Positions 32,859 to 45,600 of a DNA stretch of 64,000 bases are shown in pieces. Within the stretch, counting starts at the first letter, position 1. Every line of letters begins with the position of its first letter. The translations under genes were made by a program, and so were the position numbers. The notes beneath the pieces are model-generated. The model did not search any database. It was given only the letters and a program-made list of their open reading frames with translations, and had not been told where the DNA came from. The DNA is from Nemania diffusa. Lineage: Eukaryota > Ascomycota > Sordariomycetes > Xylariales > Xylariaceae. The stretch spans positions 5,766,001 to 5,830,000 of the forward strand of contig JBBPUQ010000001.1 in NCBI GenBank assembly GCA_038501195.1, in the 5' to 3' direction.

Positions 32859-34149
32859 GGTGCTGCGTCTTGTTTGATTACGATAACTGTTTTTATTAGT
32901 GAAGATGGAAGTATGGTTACCGTAGTCACAGGAGCTGCTCCGAGTCATTGATGGATTGTTGGAGCATTGGTTTTGAATGCGCGGGCGGGGTTAGGCTGGA
33001 TCGTCACTTGTCTTGGGCTCCGCACTTTTTTTCAGCTTCAGTCATTATAAGTAGCCCTCAATAGTTCCTCCAATATTTCTTATAAAATAAATATTATTTG
33101 AGCGACATCTCATCTTTGAGGCTCTTGAGAATTTTGCTGACGATTGAGTCGCATGAAATTATGACCTTGACTGTAACACCCTCACGATTGAAAAACTTAC
33201 ACGAAACTAAACTATGCAGGAAGAAAATGCCAAGAATTCATACATTTTCGGACAACCTCGCATCCTATTCTCAACACTAAAGCGATCATAATCACTTCTT
33301 CAAAATCAAAATTCAAAGACATCATAGTTTAAATAGTATCGAAGTGAAGTTAAGCCACTCACCGTAAGTACTAGCTCAATCAAAACTTCTAAATCGTTTA
33401 TATCTTCATACGCATGGTATAAAGATTGGCTGATCATAACTCCATAACAGCCACCCCGCGACCGCATTCCAGTTAACTGGTTAGCACATATGAAACGAGG
33501 AAGAACAATTATTGATCCGTGTAATCATGGACAGCGAAAATATATACTTTTAACCTAAATGGATGCCAAGGATGCTGCAGTACAAGGTCATGAGAGATTT
33601 GAATCTTTTCCAAAGTTTAGTGAACTCAATATTGAGAGACACAAGCTGCCAGGGGCAATAAAAAATATGATGGAACATTAGTTAACAATTCGCTACGGAT
33701 GTTGTTTCTTGTAAATGTTTGCTAAAATGCTAGGATCAATGTAATAATTATCCGTTCAGTTCTAAATTTGGAGTTTCTCTCGTATAGATCTTTACAAATA
33801 GTAATATAACGAGAGGCTAGGAAACATGAGGGCATCACTACTTATTAAATGGTGTGAGCTCGGTCAGTGTAAAAATCTTCGTAATTAATTAATCTATCTA
33901 GCAGTGCAACGCAGGCGTTATATCTATGGTAGCTTAATATCTAGCTGGCGTGTGTATCGTGGGAGTATTAGGGCAATAATTAAGAGAATATGAGATGTGA
34001 TACGAGAAGGCAAATGGGTTGTGCTCGGGGACTCTCCGCTCTTTCTTTTTGTTCATTTTCATTATTTTCTTCTCCCTTTTTTTTTCATCCTCGGTTTTCT
34101 GAATTGATTTCCTTTTACCATAAAGAAAAGAGATCACCGCCGTAAGAGC
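32859..34149. other. Intergenic, no gene seen
   Basis: Upstream flank of the M20 gene and 3' flank of the SNF2 gene. Moderately AT-rich with dense stops; nothing recognisable. Confidence 0.5.
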
Positions 34150-37100
34150 TTAGTTGTCAACCACCTTAGCTTCCTCTGTCTCATCCACTTCAGCATCGTC
34201 TTTACAATCAGGTAAGATCTCGAAAGTTCCATCCTCGTGTTTTGTGAGCCGGCCGAAAAGTGATCCGATATCTTCCACAGTCAATTCCTCTTTTTCACCA
34301 GGCTTCATGGCCCGATTGATATTCTTTAGTTTTTTTTCTTGGACTGCCTCCAGTCGGTTGTCAATAGTATTCTGGGCGATAATTCGGAGGAAGTGTGTTT
34401 CCTTCGTCTGCCCAATCCTGAAGACTCTGGAAAAGGCCTGCATCTCAATAGCACAATTCCACCATAGATCAACTAGAATGACTCTGTTTGCGCAAGTTAA
34501 GTTGAGTGCAACTGAGCCGCATCGTAAACCAGCCACCTGGTGGTCGTTAGCGAAACCTCCCGTAATAATCTCACTTATAAACCTACCATGACTTTAATAT
34601 TCTTTCTCTCATGAAATCTTCGAATGGCGTTCTGCTTTGCCATTGTGGTCATGTCCCCGAAAAAGTAGAGAAAGGGAATACCCTCTGCTTTCAACATACG
34701 TCCAAGGATTGCGCCAGTCAGTTTGAACTCCAGGAACACAATGATTTTGTCATCGGGCGCCTCGGCCTGCCATCTGAGGATGGCCTCTTTGACGGCTACC
34801 GTCTTGGAACTTGGGACTACAGGCTGGGGATACCCACGGTCACATTCTAGAAGGAATTTTGTTTGTGATCTCTTTAGCTTTGGATGCTGGTTGAAACTAT
34901 CACGGCCTTGCTTTCGCATAGGGAATGGCCTACCCCGAAATTTTGTCTTACTCTTCGAATCTTCGATATCCGAATACTCAGCATCAGATTGTTCAAATTG
35001 CTCGTATTCAGTTAATGATTTGTCGCAGTCAGGACACCTGGGTACGATGCGTCCCTCTCGGCGTTCATTCTGGAAGTGGTTGTCAAGACACTCCTTGCAA
35101 AAAAGGTGATCGCACTACGCAACGCTGTCAGCAAAATATCTTGTTCATTGAGTATACTCTCAACTTACCTGAGATACGTAGCTATCAAGCGGCTCTTGGT
35201 AGCAGATCTGACACACGTCTTGCCTCTTTGATTGTTGTGCGATGTTCAGCTGTTTCTCCATGTTGAATTCGTAGCCAAATTGGCTTTTACCAAAAGAATC
35301 CTGCTCGTCCTCTTGAACCTGGTCAGTAGCGCCATTGACAGCAGCTGCCTTCTTAGCACACCACTTCCCGATCTGCTTGAATACTGGATTCTTGCCACCA
35401 ACTTCCCGAAGACGCAATTTGATCTGTTCAAGGTCCTCGAGATGTAGTATCTTCTTTAACACCGGTTCGAGTAGAAAAGGATGCGACGTAGCTTGACGAA
35501 GCCGCAGTAAAAGGGTAATGTAGATGGTGGCGTCTCGTACACGGGTACCTTGGGATCTTTCCAATATCCCATTCATTATTTCACGAATCCGAGATTCGAC
35601 GACACTTAGATAGATTATTTAACGAATATACGAGTTATAGAAGAATGCCTTGCTTACCTGTAAATTACTCTCTCTTCCGTTGAAAGCCGAACCCGCCTCA
35701 CAGAAATATGACACATGGGAATTTCATAAAGTGGTCGGCCCAGGAAAGTATCCGCCATGGTCCTATTGACTGTAAGAAGCTGCACAAAAGTTTGAGATGG
35801 TAGTCTAACCTTCGCAGCATAAGTATGCTCATAATTGCATCGAGACGACCTGCTGATTCATCCTACTCCTTGTAAGTCGGGGCGAACATACTGGATGACT
35901 AGATAACTGGCGGCTTACATCTGCAATGTTCGCGTAAAGAGAGTGGAAATCGCGAAGGTCTCCAGCCCAATTTGTCTTAAGGAACTTTAAATAGGGGTAG
36001 AGTTCTATGTCATATTAGCATAGAACACTGTTAATCGCCACCCGAATTAGCTCTCATACCATCGAGAGAATTGGTGATTGGGGTCCCTGACATCCCCCAG
36101 CGGTGCCGCCCGATTAGACTTTGGCATGCGACTGACACTGCACGGCGTTAGTATTGGTCGCAGAACAGAACTATAACACTATCGTCGCAAAGTAAACATT
36201 GAACGTTGTTAATTTTGGGACCTTGGCCATGACAGCGCTCAGTCACTCTGGTAGCTGGAGTTACAGACGAACTTACTCTGAGAGTCTCTGTTTTTGATGG
36301 AATGTGCTTCATCGAGAACCACACGCCAAAACGGTATCTTGAATAGTACCCCGAGATTGCTATCCCACTTCTTTTTCCACTGTTTTGCATTTCCACCAAA
36401 GTTTTGAGCTTCAGTCCGGAGCTTCTTGTTTGGGAATTGTCTAGCTACTTCGTGGTAGCTAGCAAGACTATAAAACCAGTCGTTAGTACTTACTTTAATT
36501 GATCTATTCTAAACACTTACACAATCCCATTAAATGCCTTCATGTCTTTCGGGGAGTGATTTCTCATATTCCGGTATTGAAAAACTGCGCCAAAGTACTT
36601 GCCCTCGGCGTGTTTCCGAATCTCCCCCTCCCACTGATTGAGGGACGTGGCTGGGGCTACAATCAGCGTTAAAGGCCTCCACGTCTTGAGGTCTTCCTTC
36701 GTGGGCTTGTTGGAAACAATACAGGCGAGCATCTGGAGGGTTTTCCCCATACCCATCTCATCGCCTAAAATGCCCCCCCGCGGGCCGTCTTCGCAAAACT
36801 CACGACGCAACATCCACGAAGCTCCAATGACCTGATGGCTGTATAAAGTGGTTTTCATCCCTTTAATATGCCATTTGCCATTTCTTGCAACGCATTTACC
36901 ATGCCCAAAGGACCGCGTAGCCTCGTCTAGCTTTTTCTTGTCTCCCCTTATGCTGCGTTTCGTCACATGTTTCGGCAAATTTTGCATTATTTGTTTAAAT
37001 TGGTTTTTCTTCGTGGATGCTACTATTTGACTTTCTTCTGGCATATCACCTAATGCCATACGGGCCTCGATCGGATTGGAATGTCGAAGATTTTCAAACA

Positions 37101-38052
37101 TCGCCGTCATTACTTTCATCGACTTTGTAGCTCTAGGACTTTTCTTCCCCTTTTTGGTCGATGAACTCTTCCGTCTTCGCTTTTCAGGGCGGGAACTTTT
37201 AGTCTCACGATCTTTTTTTGACCGCTTTCTCTTCACTCCTATGACTTCAGGCAAGGCTTCTCTGGGATCTTTGGGCTCTTTGGCGAACCATTCTTTAGCC
37301 GATTTGGCTCGTGGGCCTGCCTTCTTTCTGGCCGCCTTTGGTTTTTTTGAGTTGGCAAAAACAACCGTCTCCGTTTCTCCTGCATCCTCGCGATCGTTGG
37401 TGTGTGCTGCCGTGCCATTGTCTTCTATACCTCCTAGCTCAGATTTGGAAGGAATTTCAGACAGATTTTGACTGGAGCTGGAGCTATAAGGCTGCATACT
37501 TTGGTTCTGACCGTCTGCAGTGTTTATGAGGTGCTGTGATGAGTTATCTACTAACCACCTAGCCAGAGGTTCCAACTTAATTTCGTCCTTGACCTCAAGG
37601 GCTTGGGGTGCATTAGAGATGTTGGGATCCTCGCGATCTGGAATGTCCAGAGAGGCTAATGAAGGACTTTCCACGGTTTGACTTGACCCCGTCCCACTTC
37701 GATCTGAGACGAAAAGCGATTCCTCTTCGTCCATATTGTCAACATTAGGACTGGGGTCTATATTGCTCTTACTGAAGTTAGAAGCAGTCACCGTCTTCAA
37801 ACTTATGCTATGGTCATGAGGAGACGGAGGGTAGCCCCCTTCGAGGTCTTGGTCATCTTGTGTACGCTGCATAACTTCCAGCTCTGGCGCCTCATCACCT
37901 GTAACCTTAGGATTTTGAAGAAGATGTATGTGGTCTTGTACATTGATACCATTGGGGGGTTCTCTGTTAGGTCTTTTAGGCGAGGTCTCCGCCTCGCTCA
38001 TTGATTGGGCTTCAGGCAAACCTAAGGTGCAAGGCCTAGGTTCTGTATCCAT
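34150..38052 (-). CDS. SNF2-family ATPase with RING finger (Rad5/Rad16-like), nine exons
   Basis: Predicted nuclear DNA-dependent ATPase/translocase with E3 ubiquitin-ligase-type RING, the layout of Rad5/Rad16/HLTF repair proteins. Exons: 38052-36521, 36467-36277, 36137-36060, 36004-35919, 35862-35810, 35762-35658, 35604-35169, 35114-34587, 34536-34150. All eight introns are GT-AG, 47-139 bp, and phases sum to 1131 residues without a break. Residues 1-370 are disordered with basic patches (KKPKAARKKAG, KRKRSKKDRE). Helicase motif I GDEMGMGKT is near 430, LIVAPATSLNQW follows, the DEAH box VVLDEAHSIKN is near 560 and motif III WGMSGTPITNSLDE near 595. The RING (CQICYQEPL...CDHLFCKECL...CPDC) is near 810-855, inserted before helicase domain 2, as in Rad16. 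Domain 2 has KIIVFLEFKLTG, VAGLRCGSVALNLT and FRIGQTKETHFLRI. The RING is split by intron 7. Whether it is the Rad16 orthologue or another Rad5/16-type ATPase cannot be settled here. Confidence 0.92.
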
Positions 38053-38837
38053 GGCTAGGTACAGTCAATATATTAGTAGAAACGTCGTTGAAAGCGGAGA
38101 TGTTCAGATTAGATGTTCATATCAAGTTCAGAATATGGTGTGTTGAGGCTGTTGATTAAGTGAGTAGGAAAGTTGAATGAAAAGGTTTGGGATGTAGTAG
38201 GGTAGGATGAAGGCCTTTTATGTGAGTGGCGAGGAAATAAATGTTGTAGATATCAAGGTAGATTGAATTGAAAAGGTAATTAATGGATTAAGTGTAAGGA
38301 AGTGAACCTTTCAGAGAGGAAGATGTAGATGTTGTTTGTTGTAAGCATGCCTGCCTTGCTAATCAAAGCGTGGCAAGAAGGAACTCGCTATTGCTCTGCA
38401 CAGGCAGTTTAAGGATGTAGCTTCTGCTGTTCGTTTGAGGTGCAAAATAATGTACAATCGCGACGAGGGTATTTATAATTGTTCCGGTCACCCTAGTCGT
38501 GTTTTTGTCGGCAAATAATATTTCTGTAATACTCAATCGTTTGAAAAAGTCTTCACAATAGACTGCGATATGTCAGCTTCAGGATTGAATGTTCAAAATA
38601 ATGGAACTGCGCTAAATATGAACAAATTTACGAGCCGAGAAAAGCAGCATCGAAAGGGCAGGGCACACAGAATTTAGTATGATACATGTTGTTACTGAGA
38701 AAGTACTGTAGAGATAATATATTATAGACAGTAAGAAAATAAAAAGGATTTAAATTCCCAGATAAAGACGATCGGATTATTTCTTATATTGCTCTAAGTT
38801 GTGCAGTTGAGGGAGTTGATGCTAACACCTTAGATCC

Positions 38838-38863
38838 GGGGGGGGGGGGGGGGGGGGGGGGGG
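38838..38863 (+). repeat. 26-base poly-G tract
   Basis: Uninterrupted run of G, about 790 bp upstream of the SNF2 start. Such a run can form G-quadruplex structure, and the exact length may be a sequencing estimate. Confidence 0.9.
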
Positions 38864-39505
38864 TCGCAACATAGAAGAACCAAATAAACCATGGCCAGGA
38901 TAAACACTATTGAAATATGAATAAGTTTAGATACCTGTTAGCTCTTCATTTTGATTGTATATCTACCTTGGATATTAGCTGAATATTAATAGTTCTCACA
39001 AGAGATTGGCTGTCCCTAACTAGCGATGAGTTCTTCACGCATTATCCATACTTGGCCCCGAGCTAGGAAATGAGACCATTCATATCAACGATAAAGTATT
39101 TGGGATAGAGCTCCTAGTTCTCCACCCTCAGCACTGCCTTCTGTGAAAAAAAACATACCTCGATCGTAAGTTCGAATTAGTAGCGGTCTGGCTGTTATCG
39201 TTATACTGGCTTTCGGTAGTGGGGAACAGGCAGCCTACCGCACGCCACGGAGCAGGAAGGCTCGTATTTCTAATCTACGCTTTTAGTTAGTGTGCCCTAT
39301 CATGATTCTAGGTAGTTAGGACCAAATAATTCCCTAGTCTTAATGATTCAGTTCCCTACAAGCCCACATATAAGTGATTACTAGCGGCCAAGTTATACAA
39401 TGTTCTACTTTGGGTGGCGCTTTGGTGTTATAGTGTTGCAATTCTATTCCATGGTGCTCACATTACGCTAAGAGAACCATGTATCTACCTAGGTATCTGA
39501 GGAGT

Positions 39506-39570
39506 TGTGACGGAAAAAACGACGCCGTTAATCCCCAGTCAGAATTAACGGTTATATATGTGCTGTCACA
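39506..39570 (+). repeat. 65-bp palindromic element, copy A, with GGAGT duplication
   Basis: Starts TGTGACGG and ends CTGTCACA; inside are CCGTTAAT and ATTAACGG as a second inverted pair. It is flanked by the perfect 5-bp direct repeat GGAGT (39501-39505 and 39571-39575), showing insertion. It matches the reverse complement of copy B at 42217-42285 over almost its full length. Too short to code. The TG...CA ends plus a 5-bp duplication resemble an integrase product; the palindrome resembles a MITE. Confidence 0.8.
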
Positions 39571-39683
39571 GGAGTAGTAGTAAGCTTGTAGATCGAGTTG
39601 GTATTAAGAAGACAATGGGATTGGAGGTGAAATACAAGCGTTAACTTGATGTACTGAAACGAAGTATGTAACACACACTACGC

Positions 39684-39726
39684 ACTCTAGAGGACTGACC
39701 ACGGTCATGTAGATCACTTCTAGAGA
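39684..39726 (+). repeat. 43-bp dispersed repeat, copy 2
   Basis: ACTCTAGAGGACT...CACTTCTAGAGA. The right flank TTTGAGG is shared with copy 3, and the left flank is partly shared with copy 1. Confidence 0.75.
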
Positions 39727-40100
39727 TTTGAGGCTTAGAAGAATAGTAAATAAGTGACGCAAATGTATATTCGGGTGTAGCGGACCCCCGAAGGGGGCCG
39801 CGTGAGAGGCGTGCCGACTATCTCTAACTGGCATGGGCTAACTATCTTAAATAAAAGAAAAGAAAAACTAAGTCTTGATGACCTAATCAACCTAACCCCC
39901 ATGTGGTCAGGTTACCCACACCGTCTCAGTACACGAAAAGGGTGAAGAGGTGGTATGGATGAGTAGCAATTTGGAAATATGAAATAATATAAGCCAATCA
40001 ACCTCGAAATACACCCATGTCTATGTCCTCCTGCGTGCCTATGGTCGCTCGTCCTCATAAAATTACTTGTCGTCGAACCATTTTCCTCCCCATGGTGGAT

Positions 40101-40490
40101 CTAGTAGCCGGCTGTCCAGCCAAAAAAGCCCAAGGCAGAAATAAAGCCAGAGATGATGAGTCGAAATAGAGCAAATCGGGGATTACCCTGCTTCCATAAA
40201 ACGTAACTGTCCATTAAGCCCGTATATGCACCAGTGACTGCCATAAACGTGTCGAGTAGGTAGAATTGGCGGCGATAGTAGAATATGAACATGAGAAGCC
40301 CTACGACTGTGCCACGCGCTTGGCCAATGACCATGACGGGACCTGCTTCGGGGGAGTTGGCAATGCGGCTGGGGAACCCAAATTCGAGCATAGAGCCTCG
40401 CGGATCGAAGGCTGGCCACATGCCGCCAAACATCATTGTAGTTGCGACGATGATGGCTGGGATGTGGCGGCGATGGAAGTGCTCAAACAT
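40101..40490 (-). CDS. Small integral membrane protein, DUF4267-like
   Basis: 129 residues with three or four hydrophobic segments (about 10-26, 50-72, 77-98, 108-127). Function unknown. The pattern (short N-terminus, glycine-rich helices, WKQGN between the third and fourth segments, end GFFGWTAGY) recalls fungal DUF4267 proteins; this is recognition from memory of the family's look, not a search. Start: ATG 40490, just before the first segment. An ATG at 40577 gives 29 more residues (LTNRSYLFIFPICSHH) that include an in-frame TTTGCAG acceptor-like site, so those bases may be 5' UTR or an intron. It sits between two copies of the palindromic element. Confidence 0.72.
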   Translation of the reverse strand: MFEHFHRRHIPAIIVATTMMFGGMWPAFDPRGSMLEFGFPSRIANSPEAGPVMVIGQARGTVVGLLMFIFYYRRQFYLLDTFMAVTGAYTGLMDSYVLWKQGNPRFALFRLIISGFISALGFFGWTAGY

Positions 40491-40933
40491 GGTGTAAAGC
40501 CCTTCTGGATGATGACTGCAAATCGGGAAAATGAATAAATAAGACCTATTTGTTAATGGTTGTGCGGGATGTAGCAATGAGAAGGAGAGGTTGAGACTAG
40601 TGATAGAGCGAGAATATTATTTATATGTGCGGTGGCTACAGGATTGGGTCACAGACTACCCCTCCAGCGTGCTCTTTATTTTGAAATGACAGGTCCCTGG
40701 AGGCAAACACTATATTTAGTGCATGTTGTTTTGGTGCCACAAGGAAACCTGTTGATTAGGTCAGCAGGACCAAGTTTTTCTTTTCATTATATAATTAGCT
40801 ATTAGTGATAGTACGCAGTAGTTTTCTATTACACAGGCATGCCTCTCGGCAGCAGCCAAACGGGTCGTTTTGCTATTAGATACGCCACGTATGTACGATT
40901 GCTTACCAGAATCCTCGTTTCTATACCCTCAAA

Positions 40934-40976
40934 TCTCTAGAAGTGATTGTGATGGGCGTGGCTAGTCCTCTAGAGT
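40934..40976 (-). repeat. 43-bp dispersed repeat, copy 3
   Basis: Reverse complement of copies 1 and 2: TCTCTAGAAGTG...CCTCTAGAGT on the + strand. Confidence 0.75.
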
Positions 40977-42216
40977 ACTGTACAGGGTCCTCGACTTAAT
41001 AGCGTGGCTCTCCGGGTACCGCAGGTAACCTGCATATTTTGGTAACACCCAACGGGAGCCATACTTCAAAGACCATCTTCACCGAAATCTATGCGGGATC
41101 CGATGTCAAGGCTGGCACAGTACGAGCGAGAAATAGGGAATATATCCCAACTGAGGACCACTTGTTGAGAAATTCTGTTGCGCCACCATCACAGGAAGCT
41201 CCTGGAAGGATGAAGAAATGTATCGCTGGGCTGTAGTAATTTACTATGATGACACCTCATTATGGCTAATACCTATGTCGTGAGGTAGCTTAGAATGTGC
41301 AAGATCTTCTTATTTCTTGTCTAAACATGAGATTATCATCAACTAATATTTTTTCTTGGTCACTCCTTCTTATAGCCTTATCTCACAGTATTAAGCAATG
41401 AATGCATTCATAACTTCGCAAATTATCATTACAGTAAAAGACAGGTGCAGAATTAATTTGAGTTTGCAAATTCTGATACGAACAACTTACTTCGATCAGG
41501 TTTCTTAACCTCGCTCTATGTAATACCTTATCACAAATTCTTTCAACACCGCTGCATCGGAGAGTCCGCTGTTTTCGTCGACTTCGTCGTAACGACTTCT
41601 CATTCCAATAACTACCCCAATAACTACCATTCATTAATCCGTCATGCTGTCGCCTGTGCTCGGTTCCACGCTATTGGGTTAGGAATGGTATCATTTCAAA
41701 TTTATTTTTGTAGCTATTGTTATCATTGGAACGTCAGTAGGGGTGCTGTTAGCTCATCATTCGAGCAAAATGAGATAAAAATATTTATAAATTAAATAGG
41801 TTTAGAGAAAAAAGTATATAATCTTTTACACACCAAAAATATAAAACGCCTTTTTTTTTTTTTAGTTAGCTTTTTTTTCGACTAGGCGCTTTAAGCCACA
41901 GCAGAGCCGACACTAAAATATAAAAGGTAAAAAGCGGGTTGGTTGATTAAAGCCTCCTTAACTGGGGGTAATGATTCTATTCCTGTGGTTTCCTCGTCTT
42001 CACTAACCTGTGATGAGGGAATCGAATGTTGTCTTCGTACTGAACCTTGTTACTAGGTTCGAAGATGCTTATGCCCTAACTGGGTCTTTTGTTGTGTGTG
42101 ATACCCAATTGATTAAGGAGCTATCAAAATGTAACAAGCCTGCTATCTATCACCTAATTAGACAGGTAGTCAATTATGGGGGTCTTAATTTGCAGGTAAC
42201 AATAGAGAATTACAAG

Positions 42217-42285
42217 TGTGTCGCGTACAATATATACCGTTAATACTGCCAGGAGTATTAACGGCGTCGTTTTTCCTCCGTCACA
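42217..42285 (-). repeat. Palindromic element, copy B (69 bp)
   Basis: TGTGTCGCG...CCGTCACA. The inner stem CCGTTAATACT/AGTATTAACGG is perfect over 11 bp with a 6-nt loop. It lies in the opposite orientation to copy A. Flanks (ACAAG, AAGTG) share only AAG, so there is no clean duplication. Confidence 0.75.
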
Positions 42286-42640
42286 AAGTGCTTATTAAAA
42301 GGCTTTAAGTGCTTTTTACTTATTGAAATAAATATATGCTTAAATTAATAGCTAAAAAGCGAAACCAAAAAGGTAACCAGATATAGTAAAAACATTCATC
42401 TATGTATACTATTACTTTCTTCGCCTGCAAGATTGGATCAACAAACTCGCTGTAAAGTTCGTCAAATTATGGCTCGATAAACTCGACGCCGACTTCGTTG
42501 AGTCGGTTCATTATGCCGTTAGCCGTACATTTGTATCAACCGGGTTTAAACGCATCTAGGTAGTTCTATAAGCCTACTGGGCCTACTATATAATTTCTAC
42601 ACTATAACACACATTTTTCGAAGTATAATCGCAGCAATTA

Positions 42641-45600
42641 CAACATTATTTTTATATATTAAATTAAACAATTTGCTAAAATTAAAATTGCTATATTATT
42701 AAATAATATTAGTTTTTTTTTTAATAAATTATTTAATTATAATAACTTTTATATATTTTATAAAATATAAAATATTTAAAAAAAAATTTTTAATTAATTT
42801 ATTTAAACTAATTTAAAATATAAAAAATTTAAGTATTAAATTAATAAATTAGTTTTAAAACAAAATAAAAATAACTAAAAACGAAATAATTTTAAATATG
42901 TTAAAATTTAGCAATATAAAAAAGTTTTTTTATTAATTTAAAAAAAAAATATAAATTAATATAATAAATATTTTATTGTTTATAAAAAAAAAAATTATAT
43001 ATTATAAATTTATTTTATATTTAAAACATTTAAAATATAAAAAAAAAAAAAAAAAGTAATTAATAATATAAAAATATAAATAAATATTATATTTAATTTA
43101 ATTTAATAATTTAAAAATAATATTTAAGTTTTAAAAAATTTGTAAATATTTTTTTATTATTATAAAAATAGCAAAAAAAATTTTTAGTATTAATTTAAAA
43201 TATATATTAATAATATATAAAAATAAATTATATTTAATAAATTTAATTAAATTTTAAATAAATAAATATATATTAATAATAATTTTTTAATTTTATATTA
43301 ATTATATAATTAATAAAATAATAATAATAATTTTAATAATAAAATTAAAAATATATAATTTTAATATTAGTTTATAAATATATTATTTTATAATATATAT
43401 AATAATTTATAACTATTTATTTAAAAAATATTTATATATAATATAAATAATAAATTTATTTATTTAATAAATATTTAAATTAATAATTTTATATAAAGTT
43501 TATTTTATAATTAATTTTATAATAATTTAAATTTAAATATTTAATATTATATTTTATAATATAAACTTTTAAATTAAATAAATTTTAAATTAAAAAGTTA
43601 TTTTTTTAATATTAATAATTTATAAAATTATATATAATTAATTATTTAATAAATAAATTATTAATAATTATAATAAAGTTTATAAAAAATAAAAATATTA
43701 TTTTAAATAAAATAATTTAATTTATTTTTAAAACTTTAGTTTAATATATTATATTTAAAAATATATATATAATAAATATAATTTAAAAATATATAAATTA
43801 TTAATTTATATAAAAAAAATATAAAATTTAATAGCTGTTTTAAATATAAAAAATAATTTAAATATAATAATTTAAATTTTAAACTTTAATAAAAATAAAT
43901 ATTAATTAATTATTATAATGTTTTAAAACTATTTATTATTTATAATATAATTTAAAATAAATATAGTTTTAATTTTTATAATATTTTTAAAAAAAAATTT
44001 AAAACTTAAAGTATTATTATTTTTTTTATATATTAAAAACTAAAAAAAAATATTAAAATATTATTTAAATATTTTAAATAAATTAATAATAAATATTTTT
44101 TAATATAAAATATAAGTAAAATATAACTTATTATTAATATTAATAATATTTTTAAATTTAAAATTAATAAAAAAAAATTATTAGTTTATTTTAAAATAAA
44201 TAGTTAAAAATTTATATTTAAATCAAATATTTAAAATAAAAACAAAAATATTACTATATAATTTTTTTTTTAGTTTAATATTTAAAAAAAATAAAAATTA
44301 ATATAAAATATATTATTTATTTTATTTTAATAATAAATTAATAAATAATTATATTTAAATTAAATATAATATATTTAAATATATTATAATATAAAATATA
44401 TTTAATTTAATATAAAAAATTAATTAAAATATATATTTAATTAAAAAAAACTTAAAAAATATATTTTAAATTATTTTAATAATAAAATTATAATATTAAC
44501 TATTTAATTTTTTATAAAAAAACTATTATTTTTATAAAAACTATTTATTATTTAATTTTTATATAGTTTTTTTTTTATTTAATATATTTATAAAAAAATT
44601 TTATTAAATATTTAAATTATTATTAAATATAAAATATTTTATATATTATTTAAACAATTTTATATTTATATTTTTAATAATAAAATAAAACAAAATATTT
44701 AAAATATATTAAATTTATAATTAATTAATAAATATTTTAAATTTAATTTAAAACTAAAAAAAAAATAATAAAACAATATATTTAAAACTTTTAAAAATTA
44801 AAATTAATATAATATTAATAAAAGTTTAATTTTTTAAATAAAAAATAACAAAAGTTTTTTAATTAATTAATAAAATAATTTAAAAAAAAATAATATTATA
44901 TTATAAAATTAAATATATTATAAAATATTTAAACTTTTATTTTATAATAGTTTTAATTAATAAAACTTTTTTAATATATTTTTAAATTATATTAAAATTA
45001 TATAATTATATATTATTTTATTTTTTATTTATAAATATAATGTTTAATTTTAATTAATAATATAATTTATTTAATAAATTTAATAAAATATATTTATTTT
45101 TTAATATTAAAAAGTTATTAATATATTTATTTATAAATATATTAAATATAAATATTAATAGTTTTTAATATAAAAAAAACTTATTAAATAAAAATTAATA
45201 TTTATATTTTTTTATTATAAAAAAATAAACTTATAGCTATTTTTAAATAATAAAAAAAAAGCTATTATATATAAATATAATTAAAATTATAATTATTAAA
45301 ATAATTTTTTAATATTAATATAATTATTAAATTTTAAATATAATTATTATATATATTAATAATATAATAATAAAAATTAATTTAATTAATATATTAATAT
45401 ATAATTTGTTATTATTATAAATATTATATAATATATTAATAATAATAACTAATTAAAATATTTATTTTTAAATTTATTAAATAATTTTTATTAATAATAG
45501 TTTAATAAATATTTTTTTATATTTTAATATTAAAATAATAACTAATATATATTTAAATTAGTAAAGCTTTTTATAAAATATTTAATAAAATATTTTTAAA

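Larger units (their letters stand above)
38053..40100. other. Intergenic with poly-G tract and small repeats
   Basis: Promoter side of the SNF2 gene, then sequence without a gene. It holds the poly-G tract, the 65-bp palindromic element and 43-bp repeat copy 2. A GC hairpin CCCCCGAAGGGGG lies near 39784-39797. An open frame at 39604-39834 (-) overlaps the repeat and is not called. Confidence 0.5.
40491..42640. other. Intergenic, bordering the AT-rich block
   Basis: No well-supported gene. A 77-codon frame at 42010-42243 is open in normal-composition DNA, but its end lies inside palindromic copy B and it matches nothing I know; it may be a gene fragment. A 65-codon frame at 41039-41236 is likewise unrecognised. 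Composition falls sharply to AT-rich at about 42640. Confidence 0.5.

Noticed and set aside
42010..42243. 77-codon frame before the AT-rich block
   Set aside because: Open and of normal composition, but unrecognised and ending inside a mobile repeat; left uncalled rather than given a function.
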